Shown here: in pieces, positions 34,031 to 42,894 of the stretch
Numbering within the stretch: the first letter of the stretch is position 1
How the letters are laid out: each line of letters begins with the position of its first letter
Assembly: GCA_017303485.1 (NCBI GenBank)
Contig: JAFLCY010000007.1
Location: forward strand, 1 to 63,621
Direction of reading: 5' to 3'
Length of the DNA: 63,621 bases
Origin: Rhodobacterales bacterium
GTDB lineage: Bacteria; Pseudomonadota; Alphaproteobacteria; Rhodobacterales; Rhodobacteraceae
Notes under the pieces: generated by a model
The model's database searches: none
What the model saw: only the letters and a program-made list of their open reading frames with translations
Told to the model about the DNA's origin: nothing
Program-made: the position numbers and the translations under genes

Positions 34031-36114
34031 TGGGCGGATTCCTTGCGAACCAGAAGCAGACTGCCGTCGGATTGCATCACCACATCGAAGGGCGAGGTGA
34101 CGACGGTCGAGGTTTCCCGCTCGACCACCACGGCCGGGCCGGCGACGCGGTCTCCGGGGGCAAGCGAGGTGCGCTCGACGATGGTGGTCGTCAACGCCTC
34201 GCCGCGGGCGGGGTCGAAGACGGGGCGCGACTGCTTCGCGCCCACCGCCTTTTGCCCCAGCGCAAGGCTGTGGCGCTCTGGCGCCGGGCGGATATCCTCG
34301 GCCTTGACCGAGAAGGTGACGATCTCGATCTCCAGCCCGTCGAGGCCGGTGATGGCGCGACCGAAGAAGCGGGCATAGTTCGCCTGGAAATCCGCCCGCA
34401 ACGCCTCGGCGTCACCCGCCGTGAAGGGCCGGTCCGGCAGGGTCACCGGGATTTCCCAACCCTGGCCGACGTAGCGCATGTAGGCCAGGATCTCACGCCG
34501 GATCACCCCGTCGGTTCCGGCCCGCACGAAGCGCTCGGCCGTGGCCTTCAACCCGTCCAGGAGCGCGTTGACCTTCGCAGGATCGAACTCCGACAGCCGG
34601 GTGATCTTTGACGCCAGCGCCTCATAGCCGAAGGGGGCCTTCAGAAAGCCGATCGCCGACCCCACACCCGCGCCCGGCGGGATCAGGCAGCGGTCGATCC
34701 CCAGCTTCTCGCACAGCCGCGCGGCGTGCAGCGGGGCCGCCCCGCCGAACGCGACCATGAAGTTGTCCGAGATGTTCTTGCCGTTCTCGACCGCATGAAC
34801 CCGGGCGGCGTTGGCCATGTTCTCGTCCACCACCTCGCAGATGCCAAAGGCCGCCGGTTCGGCCGCCAGCTTCAGCCGGTCGCCCACGTCGCGGGAAATC
34901 GCCGTCCTGGCCATGTCCACCGACAACCGGATCGCGCCACCCGCGAAGTTCTCGGCGTCGATCTTGCCCAGGACCAGATCGGCATCGGTGATCGCCGGAC
35001 GTGTCCCGCCACGCTGGTAGCAAGCCGGCCCCGGCTCCGAGGCGGCACTTTCCGGCCCGGTCTGGATGCGGCCAAGGCTGTCCACCCAGGCAATCGAGCC
35101 GCCGCCTGCGCCGATTTCGATCATCTCGATCACCGGGATGGAAATCGGCATGCCAGAGCCCTTGGCGAAGCGCGTGGTCCGCGCCACCTCAAAAGTGCGG
35201 GCGGTCTTCGGCGCGAACTCCTCGATCAGGCAGATCTTTGCTGTCGTGCCGCCCATGTCGTAGCTGACCACCTTTTCCAGCCCGAAGCGGCGGGCGATGT
35301 CGGCAGCGAAGATCGCGCCGCCCGCCGGGCCGGATTCCACCAGCCGCACCGGAAATTCCGCCGCCGTCTCGACCGAGATCAGCCCGCCACCGGAATGGAT
35401 CATGAAAACCGGGCAGCTCGCCCCCCTGTCCTTCAGCCGCAGTTGCAGGCGACCCAGATAGTCGGCCATCTGCGGCCGCACATAGGCGTTGGCGCAGACG
35501 GTGTTGAAGCGCTCGAACTCACGCATCTGCGGCGAGACTTCCGAGGAGATCGAGATCGGCAGACCGACCTTCGCCGCGATGATTTCGCGGGCGCGCTCCT
35601 CATGCGCGGGGTTCATGTAGGCGTGGATGAAGCCGATGGCGACGGCCCCGAACCCGCCCGCCGCGATCTGTTCGGCAATCGCCTCCAGCCCGGCCTCGTC
35701 CAGGGGCGCCAGCTCCTGCCCCTGCGCGCCGATCCGGCCCCGGACGACAAAGCGGTCTTCCCGCGGGACCAGGGGCGTCGGCAGCTTGAGGTTCAGGTCA
35801 TACTGGTCGAAGCGGCTTTCGGTCCGCATCTCGATCACGTCGCGGAAACCTTCGGTCGTCACGAAGGCGACCCGCGCGCCGCGCCGTTCGATCAGGGCGT
35901 TGGTGGCCAGGGTGGTGCCGTGGATGACGATGTCGAGATCGCCATACCCGATGCCCGCCTCCGCCAAGACGACGTCCATCCCGTCAAGGATCGCCTGTTC
36001 CGGGGCCGCGTAATTGGTCAGCACCTTGGTCGAATGAAGCGCCCCGTTCGCCTCCAGCGCGATGTCGGTGAACGTGCCGCCGATATCGGCACCCAGTCGG
36101 ATTGATCGGGTCAT
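34027..36114 (-). CDS. hyuA: Hydantoinase A / oxoprolinase subunit A family
   Basis: This 695-residue ATP-binding subunit has the N-terminal phosphate loop RLGADIGGTFTDIALEANG, IVIHGTTLATNALIERRG, the central VVSYDMGGTTAKICLIEE of the actin-like ATPase fold and AFGGAAPLHAARLCEKLG near residue 455. It should phosphorylate an amide or ketone oxygen to activate it. It is encoded immediately before hyuB and after a TPP enzyme, with coupled overlaps on both sides. Confidence 0.92.
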   Translation of the reverse strand: MTRSIRLGADIGGTFTDIALEANGALHSTKVLTNYAAPEQAILDGMDVVLAEAGIGYGDLDIVIHGTTLATNALIERRGARVAFVTTEGFRDVIEMRTESRFDQYDLNLKLPTPLVPREDRFVVRGRIGAQGQELAPLDEAGLEAIAEQIAAGGFGAVAIGFIHAYMNPAHEERAREIIAAKVGLPISISSEVSPQMREFERFNTVCANAYVRPQMADYLGRLQLRLKDRGASCPVFMIHSGGGLISVETAAEFPVRLVESGPAGGAIFAADIARRFGLEKVVSYDMGGTTAKICLIEEFAPKTARTFEVARTTRFAKGSGMPISIPVIEMIEIGAGGGSIAWVDSLGRIQTGPESAASEPGPACYQRGGTRPAITDADLVLGKIDAENFAGGAIRLSVDMARTAISRDVGDRLKLAAEPAAFGICEVVDENMANAARVHAVENGKNISDNFMVAFGGAAPLHAARLCEKLGIDRCLIPPGAGVGSAIGFLKAPFGYEALASKITRLSEFDPAKVNALLDGLKATAERFVRAGTDGVIRREILAYMRYVGQGWEIPVTLPDRPFTAGDAEALRADFQANYARFFGRAITGLDGLEIEIVTFSVKAEDIRPAPERHSLALGQKAVGAKQSRPVFDPARGEALTTTIVERTSLAPGDRVAGPAVVVERETSTVVTSPFDVVMQSDGSLLLVRKESAQ

Positions 36115-37787
36115 TCTGCGTCCTTCCTGGCCAGAGCGGCCTCGCGCATCTGGGATAGGGTCTGTCGCGGGGTCAGCGCCTCGGGCGAGATCGCCAGTTC
36201 CAGCACTGCGCCGCTCTGGCTGGCCCGGGCGCGGGCGAAGGCGGCGGGGAAGTCCTCGGTCCGCTCCACCTTTTCGGCGTGAAAGCCGTAGGACTGCGCC
36301 AGACGCACGAAATCCGGGTTCTCCAGCGTCGTGCCCGAGACCCGGGCCGGATAGGTCCTCTCTTGATGGGCCCGGATTGTGCCGTAGATGCCGTTGTTCA
36401 GGATCAGGACGATCGGTTGCGCCCCCGCCTGCATGGCGGTGCCAAGCTCCTGGCAGTTCATCTGGAAATCTCCGTCGCCTGCGAAGCAGACCACCGTCCG
36501 GTCGGGAAAGGCCACCTTGGCCGCGATGGCCGCGGGTAGGCCATAGCCCATCGCACCGGACTGCGGCGCCAGCAGCCGCGCCTCCGGGCCGAACTTGTAG
36601 AACTTGTTCGGCCAGACGGTGAAGTTGCCCGCTCCGTTGGTCAGGATCGCGTCTTCGGGCAGGACGTCGCGCAGATGCGCCGTCACCAGCCCCATGTCGA
36701 CGGGCGAAGGCTGCGGGCCAAGGTCAAACCCGGCCTCCCAACCGGCCCGCGCCTTCGCCCGCCATTCCGCCCAGCCTCCCGTCACCGGAGTCAGGGCTGT
36801 GGCAAAGGCGTTCGGCCCGGCCTGGATGCCCAGCGTCGGCTGGTAGACCTTGCCGATCTCGCGGTCGGAGACATGGACATGGATCAGCCTTTGCGCCGGG
36901 ACCGGCACCGACAAAAGCGTGTAGCCATCTGTCGTCATCTCGCCAAAACGGGTGTTGATCGCCAGGATTACATCCGCCTCGCGGACCAAGGCCTTGACAT
37001 GGGCGGGCATTCCCACCCCCGCCTCGCCGGCGTAGGCGGGCGAGAAGTTGTCGAACATGTCCTGATAGCGGAAGGCCGCGACGACAGGGATGTCCGAAGC
37101 CTCGGCAAAAGCCTGCAGCGCCTGTTGCCCGGCGGCCGTCCAGTTGCAGCCGCCGAACAGGATCAGCGGGCGACGCGCGCCCGTCAGCATCGCACGGACT
37201 TCGGCCATGGTCGCCGCGTCGGGCGCAGGTTCAGCCACGCGGGCCGGGCCGGACAGGGCAGCGGCTTCGGTCAGGCTGGTCAGCATGTCCTCGGGCAGTG
37301 CGACGACCACCGGACCGGGACGTCCCGTCAGCGCCGACGTCCAGGCGCGGGCCAGGATTTCCGGGATGCGGTCCACATCGTCGATCTCGACCGCCCATTT
37401 CGCCATCGTGCCGAAGACCGCGCCGTAGTCGATCTCCTGAAACGCCTCGCGGCCCTTCATGTCGGTGCCGACCTGGCCGACAAAGATGATCATCGGCGCG
37501 GAATCCTGCATCGCGGTGTGGATGCCGATCGAGGCGTTCGTCACCCCCGGCCCCCGGGTCACGAAGCAAAGCCCCGGCTGGCCCATCAGCTTGCCCCAGG
37601 CCGCCGCCATGAAGGCCGCGCCGCCCTCGTTCCGGCAAAGGACAAAGTCAAGCTTGCCGTTCGTGTCGTGCAGCGCGTCCAGCACCGCAAGATAGCTTTC
37701 CCCCGGGACGCCGAACCCCCTGGTCGCGCCAAGCGCCACCAGACTGTCCACCAGAAGCTGCCCGCCGTTCCGTTTCATCTTTGCCAT
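36111..37787 (-). CDS. Thiamine pyrophosphate-dependent enzyme (acetolactate synthase-like)
   Basis: About 558 residues. The PYR domain has the catalytic Glu in FVLCRNEGGAAFMAAAWG (~residue 50). The central domain (~190-330) and the PP domain follow; the TPP/Mg motif is GDGDFQMNCQELGTAM...LILNNGIYG (~residue 430). The family spans acetolactate synthase, benzoylformate decarboxylase, glyoxylate carboligase and sulfoacetaldehyde acetyltransferase. The start is uncertain among GTG 37802, ATG 37787 and ATG 37778, with GGAAGGA just upstream. It may decarboxylate or ligate a 2-keto acid made by the aminotransferase or oxidases here. Confidence 0.88.
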   Translation of the reverse strand: MAKMKRNGGQLLVDSLVALGATRGFGVPGESYLAVLDALHDTNGKLDFVLCRNEGGAAFMAAAWGKLMGQPGLCFVTRGPGVTNASIGIHTAMQDSAPMIIFVGQVGTDMKGREAFQEIDYGAVFGTMAKWAVEIDDVDRIPEILARAWTSALTGRPGPVVVALPEDMLTSLTEAAALSGPARVAEPAPDAATMAEVRAMLTGARRPLILFGGCNWTAAGQQALQAFAEASDIPVVAAFRYQDMFDNFSPAYAGEAGVGMPAHVKALVREADVILAINTRFGEMTTDGYTLLSVPVPAQRLIHVHVSDREIGKVYQPTLGIQAGPNAFATALTPVTGGWAEWRAKARAGWEAGFDLGPQPSPVDMGLVTAHLRDVLPEDAILTNGAGNFTVWPNKFYKFGPEARLLAPQSGAMGYGLPAAIAAKVAFPDRTVVCFAGDGDFQMNCQELGTAMQAGAQPIVLILNNGIYGTIRAHQERTYPARVSGTTLENPDFVRLAQSYGFHAEKVERTEDFPAAFARARASQSGAVLELAISPEALTPRQTLSQMREAALARKDAE

Positions 37788-37874
37788 CTTCCTTCCAGCC
37801 ACCCTGGCCGAACATGCCGAGTATTGCCGACAATCCGGGGCTCCTTAAACAAAGATCGTCCATCTTCAGGAAAG

Positions 37875-39260
37875 TTATTCTTTCCTGTTTCCAAGGATGA
37901 CTCCCGGATTCAGCAGCCCGTCCGGATCAAGCGCGGCCTTCACCTTTGCCATCAGGCGCCGCTCGACCGGGCTGCGCAGGTGGTCGGCCAGAGAAACCTT
38001 GGACCGCCCGAGCCCATGCTCCGCCGCAAAGGAACCGCCCATCTCCTGCGCCAGTGCGCCGAGCTGCAGGCTGAGATTGCCGATGTCCGGGCCAAACTCG
38101 GCGCCTTCCGGCGGCGATATGTTGTAGTGGATGTTGCCGTCGCCAAGATGGCCGAACGGGTTGATCCGGATCCCCGGCTGATGCGCGGCGCACAGGTCGG
38201 CACCCTTGGCCAGAAAGGCCGGAATCCGCGCGACCGGCACCGAGATGTCGTGCTTGACCTGCGCGCCTTCCAGCCGCTGCCCCTCGGGCTGTTCCTCGCG
38301 CAGGCGCCAGAAGGCCGACCGCTGCGCAAGCGAGGCCGCCACCGCCCCGTCGGTGACCAGCCCCTGCCCCATCCCCGCTTCCAGGACTTCGGCGAAAATC
38401 TGGTCCAGTGAAACCTGCGCCGAGGTCGTGGACAGCGACACCAGCAGATAGACCGGCGCGCGGCTTTCCAGCGGCCAGTCGAGCGCGAGGTGCTTCAGCG
38501 TCCAGTCCAGTCCCTGATCGGAAAAGAACTCCATGGCGGCAAGGAACTCTCCCGCTGTCGCGCGCAGATGGCGGCCGAAGGCGACCAGCGCCCCGGCATC
38601 CGGCAGGGCGAGGAGCGCCGTTGCCTCCTGCCGGGGTTCCGGGGCCAGCCGCAGCACGGCCCGGGTGATGATGCCCAGCGTGCCTTCCGACCCGGCGAAC
38701 AGGCGTCGCAAGGCATAGCCCGCATTGTCCTTCTGCACTGCGCGCCTGCCGTCCCAGATCGTGCCATCGGCCAGCACCACCTCCAGCCCCAGGACCAGAT
38801 CGGCCATCGTGCCATGCCGGAAGGCCTGCGAGCCGCCCGCATTCGTGGCGATCAGTCCGCCGATCCGGGCCGAGCCCTCGGCCCCCAGATGCAGCGGAAA
38901 GACCAGCCCCGAGCCCTCCAGCCGAGCGTGCAGATCGCCCAGCACCAGCCCGGCCTCGACCTCGACCGTCCCGCCGTCGGGGTCGATCTCGCCCATCGCC
39001 GCCATCCGGTTCAGGGACAGGATCAGCGCCCGTCCCTCGGCCACCGCCGCCCCGCAAAGGCCGGTGTTCCCGCCCTGTGGCACGACCGCCAGTCCCATAT
39101 CCCGCGCCCGGGCGATAACCTCGGCCACCTCTCCCGTCGAGGCCGGGCGCGCCACGCCCACTGGGGCCACGCCATAGCGGTTCAGCCAGTCGCGCTGATA
39201 CGGCAGTGCATCCGCACCGGTCAGCCAGCCCGCCGGACCCAGAAAAGCGAAATCCTCCAT
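37875..39260 (-). CDS. FAD-binding D-2-hydroxyacid dehydrogenase (GlcD/D2HGDH family)
   Basis: This 461-residue flavoprotein has the N-terminal PCMH FAD domain (VVPQGGNTGLCGAAV, LGAEGSARIGGLIATNAGG, AGSEGTLGIITRAVLRL) and the C-terminal FAD-oxidase domain with the metal/substrate motif NPFGHLGDGNIHYN, EHGLGR and DPDGLLNPG. It oxidises D-lactate, glycolate, D-2-hydroxyglutarate or related D-2-hydroxyacids, passing electrons to an acceptor such as ETF or cytochrome. It starts 3 bases after the aldehyde dehydrogenase stop and precedes the TPP gene by 87 bases. Confidence 0.92.
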   Translation of the reverse strand: MEDFAFLGPAGWLTGADALPYQRDWLNRYGVAPVGVARPASTGEVAEVIARARDMGLAVVPQGGNTGLCGAAVAEGRALILSLNRMAAMGEIDPDGGTVEVEAGLVLGDLHARLEGSGLVFPLHLGAEGSARIGGLIATNAGGSQAFRHGTMADLVLGLEVVLADGTIWDGRRAVQKDNAGYALRRLFAGSEGTLGIITRAVLRLAPEPRQEATALLALPDAGALVAFGRHLRATAGEFLAAMEFFSDQGLDWTLKHLALDWPLESRAPVYLLVSLSTTSAQVSLDQIFAEVLEAGMGQGLVTDGAVAASLAQRSAFWRLREEQPEGQRLEGAQVKHDISVPVARIPAFLAKGADLCAAHQPGIRINPFGHLGDGNIHYNISPPEGAEFGPDIGNLSLQLGALAQEMGGSFAAEHGLGRSKVSLADHLRSPVERRLMAKVKAALDPDGLLNPGVILGNRKE

Positions 39261-39263
39261 CCT

Positions 39264-40697
39264 TTACCCCGCAAACGTGTAGGCGGTCTTGACCGAGGTG
39301 TAGAACTCCATCGCCATCCGCCCCTGCTCGCGGCCGCCAAGCGACGAGGCACCCCGCCCGCCAAAGGGCACATGATAATCCACCCCCGCCGTCGGCAAGT
39401 TGACCATGACCATGCCCACCTTCGACCGCCGCTTGAACTCGGTCGCCTCCTTCAGCGATCCGGTGCAGATGCCCGAGGACAGGCCGAATTCGGTGTCATT
39501 GGCAATCGCGACCGCCGCGTCGAAATCCGCCGCCGCGATGACGGCCGCGCAAGGGCCGAAGATCTCCTCCCGCGCCACCCGCATGGTATTCTGCGCCCCA
39601 AGGAACAGGGCGGGCGCCTGAAAACTGCCGGGCCGGTCCAGCCGCTGCCCCCCGACGACCTCGCAGCCTTCGGCCCCCGCCAGCCGCACATAGTCGAGAT
39701 TTCCCGAAAGCTGCGCTTCCGAAACCACCGGCCCGATCTGCGTTGCGGGGTCCAGCGGATCGCCGATCCTGAGCGCCTTCATCGCCGCGACCAGCTTGTC
39801 GGTGAATTCCGCCAGCACAGGTTCTTCGACGATCAGCCGCGACGAGGCCGTGCAGCGCTGCCCGGTCGAGAAGAAAGCGCCGTTCAGGCAGGCCCCGACC
39901 GCAAGGTCGATGTCGGCCCGTGCGGTGACCACCATCGGGTTCTTGCCGCCCATCTCCAGCTGGACCTTCTTCATCCCCTCGGCGCAGCCGCGCGCGATGC
40001 CGCGCCCCACCCGCTCGGACCCGGTGAAGGAAATCGCCGCCACGTCGGGATGCGCCACCAGCGCCGCGCCAATCTCGGACCCGCGCCCCATGACCAGGTT
40101 GAAGACGCCCGGCGGACATCCCGCCTCGGTCAGCACCTCAGCCAGAAGATGCGCACATCCCGGGGTCAGGTCGGCAGGTTTCAGCACCACCGCATTGCCT
40201 GCCGCAAGGGCGGGTGCGGTCTTCCAGGCCGGAATGGCGATCGGAAAGTTCCACGGCGTGATCAGCCCCACCACGCCCAGGGGTTCCCGCGTGACCTCGA
40301 CCTCGACGCCGTCGCGGATCGAGGCATGTTTCTCGCCGGGCGCCCGTACCGGCTCGCCCGCGTAGAAATGGAAGAGCTGGGCTGCGCGCAGGGCCTCGCC
40401 CTTCGCCTCGGCAAGGGTCTTGCCTTCCTCACGCGCCAGAAGACGCCCCATCTCCTCGACCCGGGCCAGAAGAATGTCGCCCGTCCGGCGCAACACATCA
40501 GCACGCAGCTGCGGCGAGGCCTTGGCCCAGGCCGGTTGCGCCGCCCTGGCCGCAGCGACGGCCAGCGCAACGTCCTCGGCACCGCCACGCGCGTAGAGCC
40601 CGATCAGGTCGGACGGATCAGAGGGGTTGCGGTTCTCGGCAAGGGCCTGGGCCTCCTGCCAGCGCCCGGCGATCAGGTTCAGGTGGGGTTCGGTCAT
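39264..40697 (-). CDS. NAD(P)-dependent aldehyde dehydrogenase, ketoglutarate-semialdehyde type
   Basis: This 477-residue ALDH has ITPWNFPIAIPAWKTAPALA (cofactor/catalytic Asn), catalytic Glu in QLEMGGKNPMVV (~residue 253) and nucleophile Cys in FSTGQRCTASSRL (~287). The C-terminal FGGRGASSLGGREQG is close to alpha-ketoglutaric semialdehyde dehydrogenases of sugar-acid and hydroxyproline catabolism. Two tandem ATGs (40700, 40697) follow GGAGCCT; the second has better spacing. It is the promoter-proximal gene of the long operon reaching 29192. Confidence 0.9.
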   Translation of the reverse strand: MTEPHLNLIAGRWQEAQALAENRNPSDPSDLIGLYARGGAEDVALAVAAARAAQPAWAKASPQLRADVLRRTGDILLARVEEMGRLLAREEGKTLAEAKGEALRAAQLFHFYAGEPVRAPGEKHASIRDGVEVEVTREPLGVVGLITPWNFPIAIPAWKTAPALAAGNAVVLKPADLTPGCAHLLAEVLTEAGCPPGVFNLVMGRGSEIGAALVAHPDVAAISFTGSERVGRGIARGCAEGMKKVQLEMGGKNPMVVTARADIDLAVGACLNGAFFSTGQRCTASSRLIVEEPVLAEFTDKLVAAMKALRIGDPLDPATQIGPVVSEAQLSGNLDYVRLAGAEGCEVVGGQRLDRPGSFQAPALFLGAQNTMRVAREEIFGPCAAVIAAADFDAAVAIANDTEFGLSSGICTGSLKEATEFKRRSKVGMVMVNLPTAGVDYHVPFGGRGASSLGGREQGRMAMEFYTSVKTAYTFAG

Positions 40698-40754
40698 CAT
40701 AGGCTCCGGCGACGGGTATCCGCCCAAGTTTCCCTCAACTCGGCGGGACTGTCT

Positions 40755-40783
40755 GCAAAGAAGCGCTGGCGAAAGCAAAGAAG
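40755..40783. promoter_or_regulatory. Direct repeats in the aldehyde dehydrogenase promoter
   Basis: GCAAAGAAG occurs at 40755-40763 and again at 40775-40783, exactly 20 bases apart (two helical turns), about 60-85 bases upstream of the aldehyde dehydrogenase start. This spacing suits a regulator binding one face of the helix. No regulator can be assigned. Confidence 0.4.
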
Positions 40784-40851
40784 AACCTTCGCAACGTCCC
40801 GCGCCCCGGTCGCGCAATTTCCGGCCGCCCTCGGGCAACCCACCACCCGCC

Positions 40852-41400
40852 TTACAGCTTCTCGATCATCTCCGGGACGGCGGTGAAGAGGTCGGCGACG
40901 AGGCCATAGTCCGCGACTCGGAAGATCGGGGCCTCTTCGTCCTTGTTGATCGCGACGATGACCTTACTGTCCTTCATCCCCGCAAGGTGCTGGATCGCGC
41001 CCGAGATGCCGACCGCCACGTAGAGGTCCGGCGCCACGACCTTGCCGGTCTGCCCGACCTGCCAGTCGTTCGGCGCGTAGCCACTGTCCACAGCGGCGCG
41101 CGAGGCACCGACAGCGGCGTTCAGCTTGTCCGCCAGCTTCTCGATCAGCGCGAAGTCGGCCTGCGACCCGACACCACGCCCGCCCGACACCACGATCCCG
41201 GCCGAGGTCAGTTCGGGACGGTCGGAGGAAGCCACCTTGTCCTCGACCCAGGCCGACAGCCCGCCATCCACGCTGGCCGAGACCTTCTCGACCGGAGCAG
41301 ACCCGCCCTTGCCCGCGGCATCGAAGGTCGCGGTGCGGATGGTCATCACCTTCTTCGCATCCGCCGACTTCACCGTCTGGATCGCGTTCCTGCAGGAACG
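40852..41400 (-). pseudogene. etfA: 5'-truncated electron transfer flavoprotein alpha subunit
   Basis: The C-terminal ~178 residues of EtfA are present, from [14 protein letters not shown] through the FAD domain ([56 protein letters not shown]) to the normal end EMIEKL. The first ~130 residues are missing: upstream of NAIQ the frame changes to unrelated residues, and no etfB is present. A 14-bp palindrome GTTCCTGCAGGAAC (41386-41399) sits at the breakpoint. A frame from ATG at 41442 could make a 196-residue fusion, but it lacks the domain that contacts EtfB and is probably non-functional. Confidence 0.85.
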
Positions 41401-41533
41401 TGGCTCATGCAGTAAGAGGTTACTAGTCGGCGATCTCATCACCTGTCAAAAAATGACGGGTCGACAGATAGGTGGACAAAATCGTCTCTATGTCCGCCAA
41501 TATGCCGCAAACCTTAGGTTTTATTGGAAATTA

Positions 41534-41609
41534 TGGTGCCCAGAGCCGGAATCGAACCAGCGACACGCGGATTTTCAATCCGCTGCTCTACCAACTGAGC
41601 TATCTGGGC
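41534..41609 (-). tRNA. tRNA-Phe (anticodon GAA)
   Basis: The minus strand gives GCCCAGA paired with TCTGGGC in the acceptor stem. The D arm is GCTCAGTTGGTAGAGC. The anticodon arm GCGGATTGAAAATCCGC has GAA in the loop. The T arm contains GGTTCGATTCC and CCA is encoded. It is 76 bases. Its 3' end points to the truncated etfA and catabolic block; the 133 bases between are AT-richer and hold no recognisable gene. Confidence 0.97.
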
Positions 41610-41668
41610 ACCGTTTGGTGCGCGGGTGATATCCAAGCGCCGGGGGGCTGTCCAGAGGGAAAACGCCC

Positions 41669-41848
41669 CTAATGTGCCTTCGGTGCAGGGTCGTCCGCCG
41701 GGGCGTCTTCGGCCTCGTCCTCGTTTTCGGCCGGGATGCGATAGCCCTCGGTCAGCCAGCGTCCAAGGTCGACGTCAGCGCAGCGCCGCGAGCAGAAGGG
41801 GCGATAGTCCGGACTGGCGGGCTTGCCGCAGATCGGGCAGGAGTTCAT
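41669..41848 (-). CDS. yacG: DNA gyrase inhibitor / zinc protein YacG
   Basis: This is a 59-residue protein reading [18 protein letters not shown], then [14 protein letters not shown] and an acidic tail. The CxxC...CxxxC zinc site and the [18 protein letters not shown] segment are the YacG signature. E. coli YacG binds GyrB and inhibits gyrase. Its ATG overlaps the RNase E/G stop (ATGA at 41845-41848), an arrangement shared in related genomes. Confidence 0.93.
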   Translation of the reverse strand: MNSCPICGKPASPDYRPFCSRRCADVDLGRWLTEGYRIPAENEDEAEDAPADDPAPKAH

Positions 41849-42894
41849 GACAGACCCCCGGGCAGGAGGTCCGACAGGGGCAGCCGGTCGCGTTTGCGGG
41901 TCAGTTCGTAGAGACCAAGCCCGGTCCAGCCGGCAAGGTTTGCCTCACCGTCGGTCTTGAAGGCCGCTTTCATCACCTGGTCAAGGATATGCCGGTCGCG
42001 CTTTGGCATCGGCGCGAAATCCACCACCACCTGCCCGCCAAGACCCCGCAGCCGTAACTGGCGCGGCAGGTCACGGGCTGCGGCGACATTTGCCTTCAGG
42101 CTGGCGGCGGGCGACGTGTCCGGGCCGGTGTTCACATCGACTGCGACCAGCGCCCGGGTGGGCTCGATCATCATGTGCGCCCCGCCATCCAGCTCCACGC
42201 GCGCAGCGCAAAGCGCCCCCAGCGCCTCCAGGACACCATGCCGTTCAAAGCTCTCCGCTTCGGTGTCGGCGTCGTCGACCGGCGGATCAAGCCAGTCGCG
42301 GAAGGCGAGGTCATGCGAGGAGGGGCCGTCGACCAGTAGTTCCGGCCCGCCCGAAAGGTCCGCCAGCACCGCCTCGGCCAGCCCGCGCATGGCGGCGATG
42401 TCCTCGGCAATCGCGCTGTCCTCGGCGTCAAGACATCCCGACCGCAGGATGAGGCCGAGGCGACCGTCAGCCCTGGACATCCCGGCCTCGGCCATGGCGG
42501 AAAGGTCGGCCCGACGCTCCTCGTCCTTGATCCGGCGCGAGATGTTCAGGCCGGGCGCGTCGGGGGTGACGATCGCGAACCGCGACTTGAAGAGCAGCCG
42601 GGTGGTGACTGGGATGGCCTTGCCCTGCTCTGCCGGGCCGGACACCTGCACCAGCAATCGCTGGCCGGGCGCCACACCGGAAATCTGCCGCAGGAAACCC
42701 GAGCCGCCGGGGAGTTTCACGAAGATCCCGCCCTGCCCCTTCACCGGGCGGTCGGCCACGGCGCGGTAGATCGCACCGGGGACCGCCACGTCGCCCTCGG
42801 GGTCGATGGCAAGCTCCTCCAGCCGCCCGTCCACCATCAGCGCGGCGGCCTGACGGCCCGCGATCTCGTCCAGAACCAAGAGCCGGCCCTTCAT
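41845..42894 (-). CDS. Ribonuclease E/G family protein
   Basis: This 349-residue short RNase E/G-type endonuclease starts [20 protein letters not shown]. Catalytic Mg-binding Asp residues appear in [14 protein letters not shown] and [15 protein letters not shown]. An S1-like region occupies residues ~35-100 ([14 protein letters not shown]). It is shorter than E. coli RNase G and lacks the Zn-link CPxCxGxG and C-terminal scaffold, as in the alphaproteobacterial small form. It is coupled by ATGA overlaps to maf upstream and yacG downstream. Confidence 0.92.
   Translation of the reverse strand: MKGRLLVLDEIAGRQAAALMVDGRLEELAIDPEGDVAVPGAIYRAVADRPVKGQGGIFVKLPGGSGFLRQISGVAPGQRLLVQVSGPAEQGKAIPVTTRLLFKSRFAIVTPDAPGLNISRRIKDEERRADLSAMAEAGMSRADGRLGLILRSGCLDAEDSAIAEDIAAMRGLAEAVLADLSGGPELLVDGPSSHDLAFRDWLDPPVDDADTEAESFERHGVLEALGALCAARVELDGGAHMMIEPTRALVAVDVNTGPDTSPAASLKANVAAARDLPRQLRLRGLGGQVVVDFAPMPKRDRHILDQVMKAAFKTDGEANLAGWTGLGLYELTRKRDRLPLSDLLPGGLS

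Noticed and set aside
32420..36114. 5-oxoprolinase or N-methylhydantoinase as a firm name for HyuAB
   Set aside because: The family also includes acetone and acetophenone carboxylases and other activators. Motifs seen do not discriminate, so only the family name is given.
38490..40886. A 798-residue open frame on the plus strand
   Set aside because: It is antisense to the FAD dehydrogenase and aldehyde dehydrogenase genes, is rich in Arg/His/Gln and lacks any domain pattern. It is a GC-driven shadow, like the long plus-strand frames over lnt, ybeY/phoH and hyuAB.
41400..41540. Integration site (att) at the 3' end of tRNA-Phe
   Set aside because: No second copy of the tRNA 3' segment, no integrase and no excision genes are in the window, so an att call cannot be supported.
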